DNA from: a virus
DNA: 64,000 nucleotides
Virus record (IMG/VR): IMGVR_UViG_3300042484_000873
Coordinates: 1-64,000 of that record
Direction: 5' to 3' (one strand)
Positions 38,026 through 47,062 of the stretch are shown piece after piece. Position numbers and translations under genes: made by a program. The notes under the pieces are model-generated. The model was not told the origin of the DNA, did not search any database, and saw only the letters and a list, made by a program, of their open reading frames with translations. Every line of letters starts with the position of its first letter. Position 1 is the first letter of the stretch.

Positions 38026-38976
38026 ATGACTTACGCACAATATGGACTAATACAAGCCGCAGATTATAACACTCTAGTGGGCACTAATCCGAATACAACA
38101 TCCGGCACACTAAACACGGTTTGGTCCACTGGCGGCTCATTAACTGGTTACGGTCAAACCGCTGAGGGTACTGTTGCGGCTGGTGATTTAGTAACCGCCG
38201 CTAAGTGGGCTAACTTAATCACCAAAACAGCAAACTCCGCAACACACCAAGGTACCTCAATTACATCAGTAACGGCGCCCGTCAGTGGCGGAACAGTTAC
38301 TTATTTGTCTGCTGTTCCTACAAATTTAACGACTATTTACACTAGTAGATTAAATGCTGCCACGCAAGGAGCAACTACTGCTAACTCAGTGGCACAGGCC
38401 ACAACATGGTCGACTCTCTTAACATTTACTCACACTGTTACATTTGCTAACGGTGATGCCGCACGATACTTTTTTAATTCCGGTGGTCAATTAAAAATTA
38501 CATGTTCACATGCTAACGTAACTGGCGCAGGAAATCAGTTGTTTAACGGTCTAGCTAGTAACGTAGGTACTATTGTAATGTCAGCACCTACCTCAGGTAC
38601 AATCACAGTTGCATCTACATCATACAATGGTATCACTAAAATTGGCGGTGGAGGTAGTGCTCCTACTGTCAGCACCAATTCTGGTTATTACGCAATGACA
38701 ACAAGTAACGCTAACGTGTTTACTCAATTAGCAGGCGGCGCAACAGCTTATTTGAATTCATTCATTCGTGTTATTGCTAAGAGTAATGGCACAGTTGGTT
38801 CGAACGGCGACGTCGGTAACGTTGTTACATTATTCACACTTTGGGATGAAGTACCCGACGGTTTAACAGTAGGTTCTGGATCGACGGTAACAGTTACTGC
38901 GGTAGCTCCGGAAACAACTAATTTGGCTAATACTTGGGGCACCATCACTATTGCCGGATCAGTATCAGGTTCATAA
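38026..38976 (+). CDS. Virion/tail-fibre-associated protein, Thr/Ala/Gly-rich
   Basis: A 316-residue beta-rich protein. It begins with an N-terminal block that includes GLIQAADYNTLVG and later GGSLTGYGQTAEGTVAAGDLV, followed by AKWANLITKTANSATHQGT, a pattern common in structural proteins of marine T4-like phages. The remainder is Thr/Ser/Gly/Ala-rich with FANGDAARYFFNSGGQLKI, a fibre-tip-like motif. AAGGAT stands six bases before the ATG, ten bases after the preceding fibre gene. It is probably a second fibre or fibre-tip subunit. Confidence 0.65.
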   Translation: MTYAQYGLIQAADYNTLVGTNPNTTSGTLNTVWSTGGSLTGYGQTAEGTVAAGDLVTAAKWANLITKTANSATHQGTSITSVTAPVSGGTVTYLSAVPTNLTTIYTSRLNAATQGATTANSVAQATTWSTLLTFTHTVTFANGDAARYFFNSGGQLKITCSHANVTGAGNQLFNGLASNVGTIVMSAPTSGTITVASTSYNGITKIGGGGSAPTVSTNSGYYAMTTSNANVFTQLAGGATAYLNSFIRVIAKSNGTVGSNGDVGNVVTLFTLWDEVPDGLTVGSGSTVTVTAVAPETTNLANTWGTITIAGSVSGS

Positions 38977-38988
38977 TTTTTTCTGAGG

Positions 38989-39036
38989 TCTTTGTATCCA
39001 TCTAAATACTCTTAGGAGATTACATGGATACAAAGA
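38989..39036 (+). promoter_or_regulatory. 13-bp perfect inverted repeat that would hide the start codon of the 39024 gene
   Basis: TCTTTGTATCCAT (38989-39001) is the exact reverse complement of ATGGATACAAAGA (39024-39036). The right arm includes the start codon. The 22-nt loop contains the late promoter and the AGGAG ribosome binding site. In read-through RNA the ATG would be in a 13-bp stem. RNA started at the late promoter would lack the left arm and be translatable. T4 uses this logic for gene e and gene 49. Confidence 0.65.
39002..39008 (+). promoter_or_regulatory. T4-type late promoter inside the loop of the inverted repeat
   Basis: TCTAAATAC is a six-of-eight match to TATAAATA. The predicted start is near 39014, exactly at the AGGAG of the next gene, so late RNA would begin downstream of the left arm of the hairpin. 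Confidence 0.5.
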
Positions 39037-39332
39037 TTTTAATTACTGAAGCCAAAGCCCGCTTCAATCACAATTCCGCAAAAGCCTATTTAAAAGACAA
39101 ATATAGTAGCAAGTTAATTGTTGCTGACCAGGGCGGCCTTTGGTGCGCTGACCAAACCACTATTTCTTTTCTAAACACAATGGATGATGACAACTATGTC
39201 ATTATGATTGATACCTTCAATAATCCAGTTCAAGTTAACCGTACACAACTATTAGAAGTATTGAAAACTACATACAATACAGTTATGTTGGCATGGTATA
39301 AAGAATGGAAAGAGTTAGAAAGTAAGAGATGA
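39024..39332 (+). CDS. Small conserved protein of unknown function, first gene of the modification island
   Basis: A soluble protein of 102 residues with no recognised motif. It has an N-terminal helix (ITEAKARFNHNSAKAYLKDKY), a central strand region with GGLWCADQTTISFLN, and a charged C-terminal helix with many aromatic residues (WYKEWKELE). It has a clear ribosome binding site (AGGAG, six bases before the ATG) and its end overlaps the next gene as ATGA. The start codon is in an inverted repeat. Position suggests either a fibre-related factor or a helper of the glycosyltransferase chain that follows. Confidence 0.65.
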   Translation: MDTKILITEAKARFNHNSAKAYLKDKYSSKLIVADQGGLWCADQTTISFLNTMDDDNYVIMIDTFNNPVQVNRTQLLEVLKTTYNTVMLAWYKEWKELESKR

Positions 39333-40129
39333 ATAGGGGCGTAATATTATTTGCGTTTAACTCTCCCAAATTCAATTACTATGATATGGCTGTAGCTACA
39401 GCTAAACGCATCAATCATTTCTTAAACTTACCTGTAACACTTGTTACGGATGAAAATTCTATACCTACTCAGCCTGAGTATACATTTGATAAGACAGTCA
39501 TAGTTACTCCGGACAAAAACAACAAACGTGATTGGGGTATATGGATCAACAAAGGTAGATATCAGGCATTCGAGTTGAGTCCATACGATGACACTATTTT
39601 ATTAGATACCGATTACTTGGTCAATTCAAATAAGCTATTACATACATTTGATTTGCCTACTGATTTTTGTTGCCATGACAACACGCATTTTTTGATGTAT
39701 CCTGATATTCCGCAAGAACTATTAAGTAACTATGGCTTCAAAACACTATGGGCTACTGTAGTAAGATTCAACAAAACTAAACGTGCTGAACAAATATTCC
39801 ATTCAATGGAAATGATTCAAAATAATTTTGAACACTACGCAAATCTACATAGTTTCATTCATTCAACATTCCGTAATGATTATGCGTTAACACTAGCAAC
39901 ACGCATTGTTAATGGACATACTACGCCTGTCAGTGATTACATACCGTGGAATCTAGTCCATATAGGCAAGAATACTTCAATACATAAAAACACGGATGAT
40001 CCTTTTAATACTGAATATACTGTAATGTTTGATAACTGGAACAAAGGTAAAATTCGTAAAGAATACAACATAATTAAAGACATGGATTTCCATGTGTTGA
40101 ACAAAGAAAACTTTTTGGAGTTGATATAA
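39329..40129 (+). CDS. GT-A-like glycosyltransferase with DTD motif
   Basis: This 266-residue protein has the order of a GT-A (GT8-like) glycosyltransferase: an N-terminal beta-alpha-beta unit (GVILFAFN), FLNLPVTLVTD, then YQAFELSPYDDTILLDTDYLV with the metal-binding Asp93-Thr-Asp95. Such enzymes transfer a sugar from a nucleotide-sugar donor. The block around the DxD is shared with the following gene, so the two are paralogues. Overlaps of ATGA upstream and TAATG downstream indicate one operon. Acceptor unknown: phage glycans, host LPS or a virion protein are all possible. Confidence 0.65.
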   Translation: MNRGVILFAFNSPKFNYYDMAVATAKRINHFLNLPVTLVTDENSIPTQPEYTFDKTVIVTPDKNNKRDWGIWINKGRYQAFELSPYDDTILLDTDYLVNSNKLLHTFDLPTDFCCHDNTHFLMYPDIPQELLSNYGFKTLWATVVRFNKTKRAEQIFHSMEMIQNNFEHYANLHSFIHSTFRNDYALTLATRIVNGHTTPVSDYIPWNLVHIGKNTSIHKNTDDPFNTEYTVMFDNWNKGKIRKEYNIIKDMDFHVLNKENFLELI

Positions 40130-40893
40130 TGTCTAAGGGTTTTGTAATTATGGCACAAGACACATCAAGTGTGAAATACACAACTTGTGCGGAAGCGTTA
40201 AAGAAAAGCATATTGCGAGTCATGCCAAATGCTAACATAACTATTATCACAACTGATATGTTACCATACGGTGATTTAGCCCCAACTAACGAGTGGAAAT
40301 TAATAAACGACTGGCAAGTATATGAAGCAAGCCCGTATGATGAGACTATCAAGTTAGAAGCAGATATGTATATTCCACGCAATATTGACCATTGGTGGGA
40401 TGTATTATCGCAACAGGATGTAGTAGTGTCTAGTTCAATCAGAAATTTTAGACAAGAAATATCAGACAATAGATTCTACCGTAGATTTATTGACGATAAC
40501 AACTTACCTGACGCATACAATGCTATCACTTATTTTAAAAAATCTGATACAGCCAAGCAATTTTTTGATATTGTAAAAGATGTTTTTGAAAATTGGAATG
40601 ACTACAAAGCATCATTGAAGTGCAATTCGGAAGAAATTGTAACAACAGATTGGGCATATGCTATTGCTTGCCATATTATGGGTATTGAAAACACAATGAT
40701 GCCTATGTTTAAAGAAATGGCAATGGTTCATATGAAACAATACATTAATGGTTGTCCCACTGAGAACTGGACAGATACGTTTGTTTATGAATGTTTTTCG
40801 GATCATATTAGAGTTCAAACTGTACCACAGCAATACCCGTTCCACTATCATGTAAAAAACTTTAGTGATAAAATATTAGAAAGTATGAAATGA
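40129..40893 (+). CDS. GT-A-like glycosyltransferase paralogue with altered EAD motif
   Basis: A 254-residue relative of the preceding protein. It shares VYEASPYDETIKLEADMYI with the upstream SPYDDTILLDTDYLV, but the DxD reads Glu77-Ala-Asp79. Glutamate at the first position is tolerated in some GT-A enzymes, so activity is possible but not certain. The C-terminal half has a Trp/Tyr/His-rich surface (NWTDTFVYECF and YPFHYHVKNF). ATGA overlap to the next gene. Confidence 0.6.
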   Translation: MSKGFVIMAQDTSSVKYTTCAEALKKSILRVMPNANITIITTDMLPYGDLAPTNEWKLINDWQVYEASPYDETIKLEADMYIPRNIDHWWDVLSQQDVVVSSSIRNFRQEISDNRFYRRFIDDNNLPDAYNAITYFKKSDTAKQFFDIVKDVFENWNDYKASLKCNSEEIVTTDWAYAIACHIMGIENTMMPMFKEMAMVHMKQYINGCPTENWTDTFVYECFSDHIRVQTVPQQYPFHYHVKNFSDKILESMK

Positions 40894-41249
40894 GTACGGA
40901 CGACAACCAACAAGATTATATTATCATCTGGGAACAAGCTAAACTAGAACCACCTGAATTTAGATTGTACTACGATGATAAAGGATCGGTAATATGCTAC
41001 ACAGGTGACAAGTCAATGACCGGAAATTATATTGTCATTGATGCGTTAACATTCGCTGCCGCTAGACCAGATTTAAGAGTTATTGATGGTAGGATATCTA
41101 CAGCAAGCCCCAAGTCAGTAGTTTATAAACTAATGCCTGATGCCGCAGAAGGGGTAGAATGTCATCCTGATGATGTAAGCGTGGTAGTCAATAGTACACA
41201 TGTAGGTGAAAGGCAGAAATGGAAATTAAACATATATGAACTCGACTGA
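40890..41249 (+). CDS. Conserved protein of unknown function (119 residues)
   Basis: No known motif. The visible layout is a compact alpha/beta domain with IIIWEQAKLEPPEFRLYYDD, a Gly/Asp turn, YIVIDALTFAAARPDLRVIDG, and a C-terminal basic strand (GERQKWKLNIYEL). It overlaps its neighbours at both ends (4 and 14 bases) inside the glycosyltransferase run, so it is co-translated with them and may act as a small partner subunit. Function is not inferable from sequence. Confidence 0.55.
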   Translation: MSTDDNQQDYIIIWEQAKLEPPEFRLYYDDKGSVICYTGDKSMTGNYIVIDALTFAAARPDLRVIDGRISTASPKSVVYKLMPDAAEGVECHPDDVSVVVNSTHVGERQKWKLNIYELD

Positions 41250-42189
41250 TATTATTGATGTAGCTGATTTAGACTGCATTTATCTAAGTTATGACGAGCC
41301 ACAGAAGGAAGAATTTTGGCTCAAGATCAAGAACATGGTGCCATGGGCTAAACGTGTAGACGGAGTTAAAGGTTCAGACGCCGCACACAAAGCCGCAGGT
41401 GAAGCCAGCGATACAGAACGTTTCATTCTTATTGATGGCGACAACATGCCAGAAGAAAGTTTCTTTAATATTCAATTAGATTTCACGGGTAAAGACGAGT
41501 CATTTAAACGAGCACAGTTTCGTTGGAAAGCTATCAATAACATTAACGGGTTGAGATACGGTAATGGCGGCATGAGTTCTTGGACTAAAGAATATGTCGC
41601 CAACATGAAAACACACGAACATCAAAAAGATGGTGATGTATCACGTATTGCTGATTTCTGTATGGGCGGAGATGATAACTTGTATTGGGCTATGTGGGAT
41701 TGCTATTCAACCACATATCCAAATATGACACCATTTCAAGCATGGCGTGCAGGATTCCGCGAAGGTGTTAAGATGAGTTTAGATAGAGGTGCTCGACCCA
41801 CAGTAGATCAATTCAAAGAAACTGTGGCAAGTCGCAACTTAGATAACTTGACTATCTGGCATAACATAGGTGCAGATGTAGAGAATGGTGACTGGGCTAT
41901 ATATGGTGCCCGACTTGGTACATATATGACGTTATTGACTACATGGGATCATGCAAATGTTCAATGGTTTGATAACTACATTCAAATGTGGGAAGAACAA
42001 GAACTCAGAAACCCGGTTGTCGAGGCTGCACAAATTGGTCAACAACTCAACGACAAGTTAGGTTTGCCTATGTGCAGATTAGATGAAGCACAGAGTAAGT
42101 TCTTCAAGCGTCATTATCTTGCTGATAAATATAATCTCGGACCATTAGTAAAAGAGATGGACGTTATTAGAAAAATAGAAGGATGGTAA
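41236..42189 (+). CDS. Glycosyltransferase-like protein with DGD motif
   Basis: A 317-residue protein of a type common in T4-like marine phages: CIYLSYDEPQKEEFW, AKRVDGVKGSDAAHKAA, then FILIDGDNMPEESFF with Asp67-Gly-Asp69, followed by RWKAINNINGLRYGNGGMSSW. The DxD and the Gly-rich loop behind it fit a GT-A nucleotide-sugar-binding core. The C-terminal 150 residues are helical. It overlaps the upstream gene by 14 bases and the next one by a TAATG. The DxD region is also the best relative I see of the repeats in the 62261 gene. Confidence 0.6.
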   Translation: MNSTDIIDVADLDCIYLSYDEPQKEEFWLKIKNMVPWAKRVDGVKGSDAAHKAAGEASDTERFILIDGDNMPEESFFNIQLDFTGKDESFKRAQFRWKAINNINGLRYGNGGMSSWTKEYVANMKTHEHQKDGDVSRIADFCMGGDDNLYWAMWDCYSTTYPNMTPFQAWRAGFREGVKMSLDRGARPTVDQFKETVASRNLDNLTIWHNIGADVENGDWAIYGARLGTYMTLLTTWDHANVQWFDNYIQMWEEQELRNPVVEAAQIGQQLNDKLGLPMCRLDEAQSKFFKRHYLADKYNLGPLVKEMDVIRKIEGW

Positions 42190-43133
42190 TGCAACACGAA
42201 TATATTAAATTAGCACACAGTAATCCCGCACATGAGGATTGGTTCGTAGTTAACTGGTGCTTAGGTAACACATGTAATTTCGAATGTAGTTACTGTCCAG
42301 ATGATCTTCATTCAGGTAGCATTAAGTGGCCTGAGATAGAACAAATTAAACAATTTATGACTAGAGTAGCTGAACAAGTTGCTCCTAGAAAAGTATATTA
42401 TGAATTAACTGGTGGTGAAGTTACACTATACAAGCATTTTACTGAAATTTGCCAACACGCCACCGCACTTGGCGCCAAAGTTGGATTGATTAGTAATGGT
42501 AGCAGAACACTGCGTTGGTGGGAAGATAATAAACAATATTTTGACCATGTGTGTTTAAGCTTTCATCCTGAGTTTGCTGACCCTGATCACTTTGTTCAAG
42601 TTGTAAAATTATTAAACAATGATGTAAGAACACATGTAAACATTATGATGAGTCCTGAGAAGTTTGACTTCTGTTATGCTATCGCAAACAAAGTTAAAAC
42701 ATTAGGTAATATCAGTATGGCACTTCAGCCATTGATTCATGACTTCGGTGATACATTGTTTGACTATGATGATTTTCAGAAAAAGATTTTTGATAAACAA
42801 CATGAGTTGATTGTTAAACACATCAAGCATACTAAATCATTTGATTACTATCGAGGTGCTATGAAGATGGTTAAAGAAGATGGAACTGAAATCGTATCTA
42901 GCGCACATAGATTCATTAGTCAAAAGACAAATGATTGGAGTGGTTGGAAATGCTACAGTGGAGCAGAACAAATTGTAGTTGACTTATCTGGAGATGTGTT
43001 TAGAGGATGGTGTAAAGTTGGCGGCAAGATTGGCAATATATTTGAAAATTTTGAAGTAACCAAAACACCTGTTATTTGTAATAAAACAATGTGCCACTGT
43101 AACTTTGATATTATGAGCACGAAAGAACTATGA
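42189..43133 (+). CDS. Radical SAM protein with C-terminal five-cysteine module
   Basis: A 314-residue radical SAM protein. Cys29-Cys33-Cys36 (CNFECSYC) bind the SAM 4Fe-4S cluster and GGE appears in YYELTGGEVTLY. At the C-terminus Cys255, Cys275, Cys297, Cys302 and Cys304 form a SPASM/twitch-like auxiliary-cluster module, with GKIGNIF between. Its closest relative in the window is the 58162 gene, where the same module is at the N-terminus. An in-frame ATG at 42183 exists, but the ribosome binding site GAAGGA is correctly spaced only for the ATG at 42189, which overlaps the upstream stop as TAATG. It probably acts on a peptide or protein; the substrate is unknown. Confidence 0.85.
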   Translation: MQHEYIKLAHSNPAHEDWFVVNWCLGNTCNFECSYCPDDLHSGSIKWPEIEQIKQFMTRVAEQVAPRKVYYELTGGEVTLYKHFTEICQHATALGAKVGLISNGSRTLRWWEDNKQYFDHVCLSFHPEFADPDHFVQVVKLLNNDVRTHVNIMMSPEKFDFCYAIANKVKTLGNISMALQPLIHDFGDTLFDYDDFQKKIFDKQHELIVKHIKHTKSFDYYRGAMKMVKEDGTEIVSSAHRFISQKTNDWSGWKCYSGAEQIVVDLSGDVFRGWCKVGGKIGNIFENFEVTKTPVICNKTMCHCNFDIMSTKEL

Positions 43134-44491
43134 GTAATCCACTAGACACAATATGCGATTTAAAATGGAACTACCCTATCTTTGGTATGGATAGAGGTGA
43201 ATTCAGAAGTTGCTGTAGGACTCCTACTAATTTAGTAACAGAGAACGAGTTACAAGAATTTGGCGTTGATGCTTTCTTGAATTCACCTAAACAAAGACAA
43301 GAACGCTTGGACTTAATTCAGGGTCGTAGAACTGAATCATGTGTTAGTTGCTGGAAACTAGAAGATTCTGGCATACAGAGTCCTCGTCATCACCCTAAAC
43401 AAATGTGGTGGCAGTTAATAAAATCTAAACAAGTCACACCCAGTGAATACTCTGATGAAAAACTATCATTGGAATTAAGTAAGATTAATGATATCAATCA
43501 TCCGGCATTGTATAGTTATAAGCCATACATGTTAGAAATCAGCATGGGTAATACCTGTGATTTGAAATGCATGTACTGTAGTCATCACTATTCTACTCAG
43601 TGGGCAACGGAACGTATCAAGTACCATGAAATAACACAAGAACAGTATGATAGAGAATTTCCCAAAGCACCACCGAGCTTTGACGGTAAATTTTGGGAAT
43701 GGTTCAATGAGACCGGAAGACATAGTATCACACGACTTGGATTGATTGGTGGCGAACCATTAATCATGCCAGAGTTCTATACTTTCATGGATAAAGTCAT
43801 TGCCAGTGTTGAAGAAATCAACGACCAGCGTAAAGAAAAGATTACATTATGGATAGTAAGTAACTTTAACACACCGTCAAATTATCTACAAAAGGTAATG
43901 CAGTATCTACCCAAGATATCCAAAGTATTCAACTTAGAGATATTGGGCAGTATGGAAAGCGTTGGTGAAAAATCAGAGTACATTCGCAACGGCGTTAGCT
44001 GGGAACGATTCACTAAAAACATTGACACTATCTTAAGTAACAAAGAACTAGAGTTTGATTTTGGCTTCATCATGAGTGTTAACGCATTGAATATAACCAG
44101 TAACAAAGACTTTATTGCTTATACAAAAGCATTGTATGAAAAGCATGGTAGACCAGTGATATTGAAGCAAAACTTAGTTAGTTTTCCTAGCTGGCAAAGT
44201 CCAATGATACTGTCACAAGACTTCATCCCCTACATAGAAGATACTATTCAATATCTAAATGACAATGCTGAATCTATGCCAACGGTAAAAGACTCACTTG
44301 GAACATGGTCAGCATATGCTAAATTCCTACAAACTATTATTGATGGTATCAACAATCAATCAATTGATAGATTAAATGACAGAAAGAAATTCGCTGAGTG
44401 GTTCGATACGTATGATTCACGCAGGGGACTAAAGTTAACTGGCACATTCCCGGAATACACTGATTTCTATAACATGTGTAAGGGTTTATAA
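43130..44491 (+). CDS. Radical SAM protein with N-terminal twitch-like module
   Basis: This 453-residue protein carries auxiliary-cluster cysteines first: Cys9, Cys28-Cys29, then Cys71-x2-Cys74. The radical SAM domain follows with Cys143-Cys147-Cys150 (CDLKCMYC) and GGEP in RLGLIGGEPLI. In most SPASM/twitch enzymes the auxiliary domain is at the C-terminus, so the order is reversed here. It is the paralogue of the 59294 gene: both start CxLxWxYPxF and share MYC, SSQW/STQW and GGEPLI blocks. ATGA overlap upstream, TAATG overlap downstream. Confidence 0.85.
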   Translation: MSNPLDTICDLKWNYPIFGMDRGEFRSCCRTPTNLVTENELQEFGVDAFLNSPKQRQERLDLIQGRRTESCVSCWKLEDSGIQSPRHHPKQMWWQLIKSKQVTPSEYSDEKLSLELSKINDINHPALYSYKPYMLEISMGNTCDLKCMYCSHHYSTQWATERIKYHEITQEQYDREFPKAPPSFDGKFWEWFNETGRHSITRLGLIGGEPLIMPEFYTFMDKVIASVEEINDQRKEKITLWIVSNFNTPSNYLQKVMQYLPKISKVFNLEILGSMESVGEKSEYIRNGVSWERFTKNIDTILSNKELEFDFGFIMSVNALNITSNKDFIAYTKALYEKHGRPVILKQNLVSFPSWQSPMILSQDFIPYIEDTIQYLNDNAESMPTVKDSLGTWSAYAKFLQTIIDGINNQSIDRLNDRKKFAEWFDTYDSRRGLKLTGTFPEYTDFYNMCKGL

Positions 44492-45888
44492 TGGATAAGA
44501 AACAATTTATTCCTATCTTTTCCGGCGATGACGGCAAGGGTTCTAAAATTTGGTATACTTCTAAGTTATTAGACGAACAGTATGGATTTGATCTTGTTGA
44601 AATCATCAAGAAAACTTCTCCCACATCAACACATAGAGCAACAGATAGTGAATATACAGAACTTGTGCGAGATCAAGTTCCTGATAACTTTTGTTTATAT
44701 CCATTTACACATTTTCAATTAGATCCAGATGGTAGAGCACGTCCTTGTTGTAAGTATAAGGTAGGTGATCCTACATGGCAGAAAGATGTTCCTAAACTAC
44801 CTGATGTAAACATAGGTGATCTCTGGGAGCAAGAAGAATTTCAAAATATACGTAGTCAGTTTTTAAGAAACGAAAGACCATCTGGGTGTAAAGCATGTTG
44901 GGATGAAGAAGCAGCAGGAGTACCTAGTATGAGATTGACTAGAGAAAAGGGCGGCAAAGAGCACCCACATGCAACTTTCTTCCATCATATTCCTAGACTT
45001 TATCCAAAGAGCCTAGACTTAAAACTAAGCAACTTGTGCAATCTCAAGTGTAGAATATGTACTCCTTTTCTAAGCACACAATGGATGAAAGAAATCATCG
45101 ATTTGGGTGTACATGATATGGGAGATGTTAGAACATTCACTAGCAATGCTAAAGAAAAGTTTTCTGCTGATCCTGCAAACGAAGAAATATTAAAACAGTG
45201 GGCACCTACTATTGACTACTTAGAATTCTATGGTGGTGAACCATTAATGCAACAAGAACATGATAAAATTTTGCGTATCATGAATGAGCACGGTAAGCCA
45301 GAACACACTGGATTATACTATAACACTAATAGCACTATATGTGACGAAGAATTCTTTAAATTGTGGGCTCCTTTCAAGGAAGTAACTATAAATTTCAGCA
45401 TAGACGATGTTGGTACTAGATTCGAATATCAAAGAAAAAATGCTATTTGGGCTGAGACACTAGATAACATGAACAAATATAAAGAATTAGCATTAAAATA
45501 CAACGTCAATATGATAGTGAGACTCTATACTACAGTAGGGATTTTGAATGTATTGTATCTGCCGGAATTTTTTGAGTTTGTTAAACAACATGAAATGAAA
45601 GTGGTATTGAACCTAGTTCATTACCCTCATCATTATTCTATTGTCAATCTACCGGCTGAAGTTAAAGATATCGTAAAAGAAAAATTGCTATCACTTGACA
45701 CTGGAAAGTACTTAACTGAATGGTCTCCTACAATTGATAACATCATAAATTTCATGTATGGATCAGAGTGTAATACGGAGTTACTTAAAACGTTCTTTCA
45801 TAAAACACATATACATGATGAATATAGAAATGAGTCGTTTAACAATACTTTCCCTGAATTATATGAGATGTTAAAGAAGTATGAATAA
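44491..45888 (+). CDS. Radical SAM protein with N-terminal SPASM-like module
   Basis: A 465-residue protein. Its N-terminal module has Cys68, Gly81 and Cys86-Cys87 (CLYPF to ARPCCKY), then Cys133-x2-Cys136 (GCKACWDEEAAG). This matches the C-x9-15-G-x4-C half of a SPASM domain. The radical SAM cluster ligands are Cys183-Cys187-Cys190 (CNLKCRIC), with GGEP in LEFYGGEPLMQ. The first 60 residues are an extra leader that the next paralogue lacks. It shares NLVHYPHHYSIVNLP with the NILHYPPSHSVKNLP of the 45881 protein, so these are tandem duplicates. Overlaps of 1 and 8 bases bind it into the operon. Confidence 0.85.
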   Translation: MDKKQFIPIFSGDDGKGSKIWYTSKLLDEQYGFDLVEIIKKTSPTSTHRATDSEYTELVRDQVPDNFCLYPFTHFQLDPDGRARPCCKYKVGDPTWQKDVPKLPDVNIGDLWEQEEFQNIRSQFLRNERPSGCKACWDEEAAGVPSMRLTREKGGKEHPHATFFHHIPRLYPKSLDLKLSNLCNLKCRICTPFLSTQWMKEIIDLGVHDMGDVRTFTSNAKEKFSADPANEEILKQWAPTIDYLEFYGGEPLMQQEHDKILRIMNEHGKPEHTGLYYNTNSTICDEEFFKLWAPFKEVTINFSIDDVGTRFEYQRKNAIWAETLDNMNKYKELALKYNVNMIVRLYTTVGILNVLYLPEFFEFVKQHEMKVVLNLVHYPHHYSIVNLPAEVKDIVKEKLLSLDTGKYLTEWSPTIDNIINFMYGSECNTELLKTFFHKTHIHDEYRNESFNNTFPELYEMLKKYE

Positions 45889-47062
45889 TAATTTACCCAA
45901 ATCATTTTGTTCATTGCCGTGGGTTAATATATCTACCGATGTGAATGGGTCATTGCGCCCTTGTTGTAAGTTTGCACAACCTGATATATCTAATGAGTAT
46001 CAACTACCTAATATGAAAGAAGGTAGATTAGATGTATTATGGAATGACCAGCGTTTTCAAAATCTTAGACAAGCATTTTTGGATGGTAAGAAACCAAAAG
46101 AATGTCAAAGTTGCTGGGATGAAGAAGCTGCCGGAATCAAGAGTTTTAGAGTTCAATGGGAAATTGACAAAAAGGTAGACACCACTGGTATGATTTTCGA
46201 ACCTGTTGCTACTAGCGGTCCACGTGCAATGGACTTAAAACTAAACAACGTATGTAATCTCAAATGTAGAATCTGTGGTCCACAAGCAAGTTCAACTTTC
46301 TTGAAAGAACATCAAGAACGATTGAATATAACATTGGAAGGAAGCGAATATTGGATTAGCAATAAGATTCTTGGTACAGCCAATGAAGAAGTTATTAACA
46401 AATGGGCAGAAGATTTAATTCACCTTGAAGTTACTGGGGGCGAGCCAATGGCAAGTCCGGAGAACATAAAAATTTTAGACTTACTAATTAAGTCAGGTAA
46501 AGCCAAGAACATATCAGTATTGTTGAACACCAATGGCACCTTGTACAATAAGAAATTTTTAGATAACATACTTCAGTTCAAAGAAATAACACTGTGTCTA
46601 TCAATTGATGATTTAGATGCTAGGCTAGAGTACGAACGCTATCCCACAGAATGGAACGTAATACAAGAAAATATAACAAAATTTATTGAATTACGAAAGA
46701 CACATAGTAATCTGTTTCTAACGTTATGTCCTACTGTTAGTTCTTTTAACGTGTACTATCTACCAGATTACTTAGAGTGGGCAAAGACACTGGATATATA
46801 CACCTATTATAACATATTACATTACCCTCCTAGTCATAGTGTGAAGAACTTACCGGATAAGTTAAAAGAAATAGTATCTGCCCGTTTAACACATGAAGAT
46901 TTTGCTATCGTCAAAAACTTCTTGCATTTATCCAGAGATAATGATACACTTATCAATGAATTTATTAATAAGAATGAAGAATTAGACCAATACAGACAGC
47001 AAGATTTTAAAACCACATTCGGTGAATGGGGGAACTTAGTTATGGAATACAACGATGAATAA
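45881..47062 (+). CDS. Radical SAM protein with N-terminal SPASM-like module
   Basis: A paralogue of the previous gene, 393 residues long and without its leader. Auxiliary module: Cys10, Gly23, Cys28-Cys29, Cys75-x2-Cys78 followed by WDEEAAG. Radical SAM: Cys125-Cys129-Cys132 (CNLKCRIC), and a GGEP in HLEVTGGEPMA. The strand NTNGTLYNKKF marks the SAM-binding barrel. ATG overlaps the previous stop by eight bases through ATGAATAA, the same arrangement used at its downstream junction. The auxiliary module and the lack of any methyltransferase-type cap suggest peptide or protein modification. Confidence 0.85.
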   Translation: MNNNLPKSFCSLPWVNISTDVNGSLRPCCKFAQPDISNEYQLPNMKEGRLDVLWNDQRFQNLRQAFLDGKKPKECQSCWDEEAAGIKSFRVQWEIDKKVDTTGMIFEPVATSGPRAMDLKLNNVCNLKCRICGPQASSTFLKEHQERLNITLEGSEYWISNKILGTANEEVINKWAEDLIHLEVTGGEPMASPENIKILDLLIKSGKAKNISVLLNTNGTLYNKKFLDNILQFKEITLCLSIDDLDARLEYERYPTEWNVIQENITKFIELRKTHSNLFLTLCPTVSSFNVYYLPDYLEWAKTLDIYTYYNILHYPPSHSVKNLPDKLKEIVSARLTHEDFAIVKNFLHLSRDNDTLINEFINKNEELDQYRQQDFKTTFGEWGNLVMEYNDE

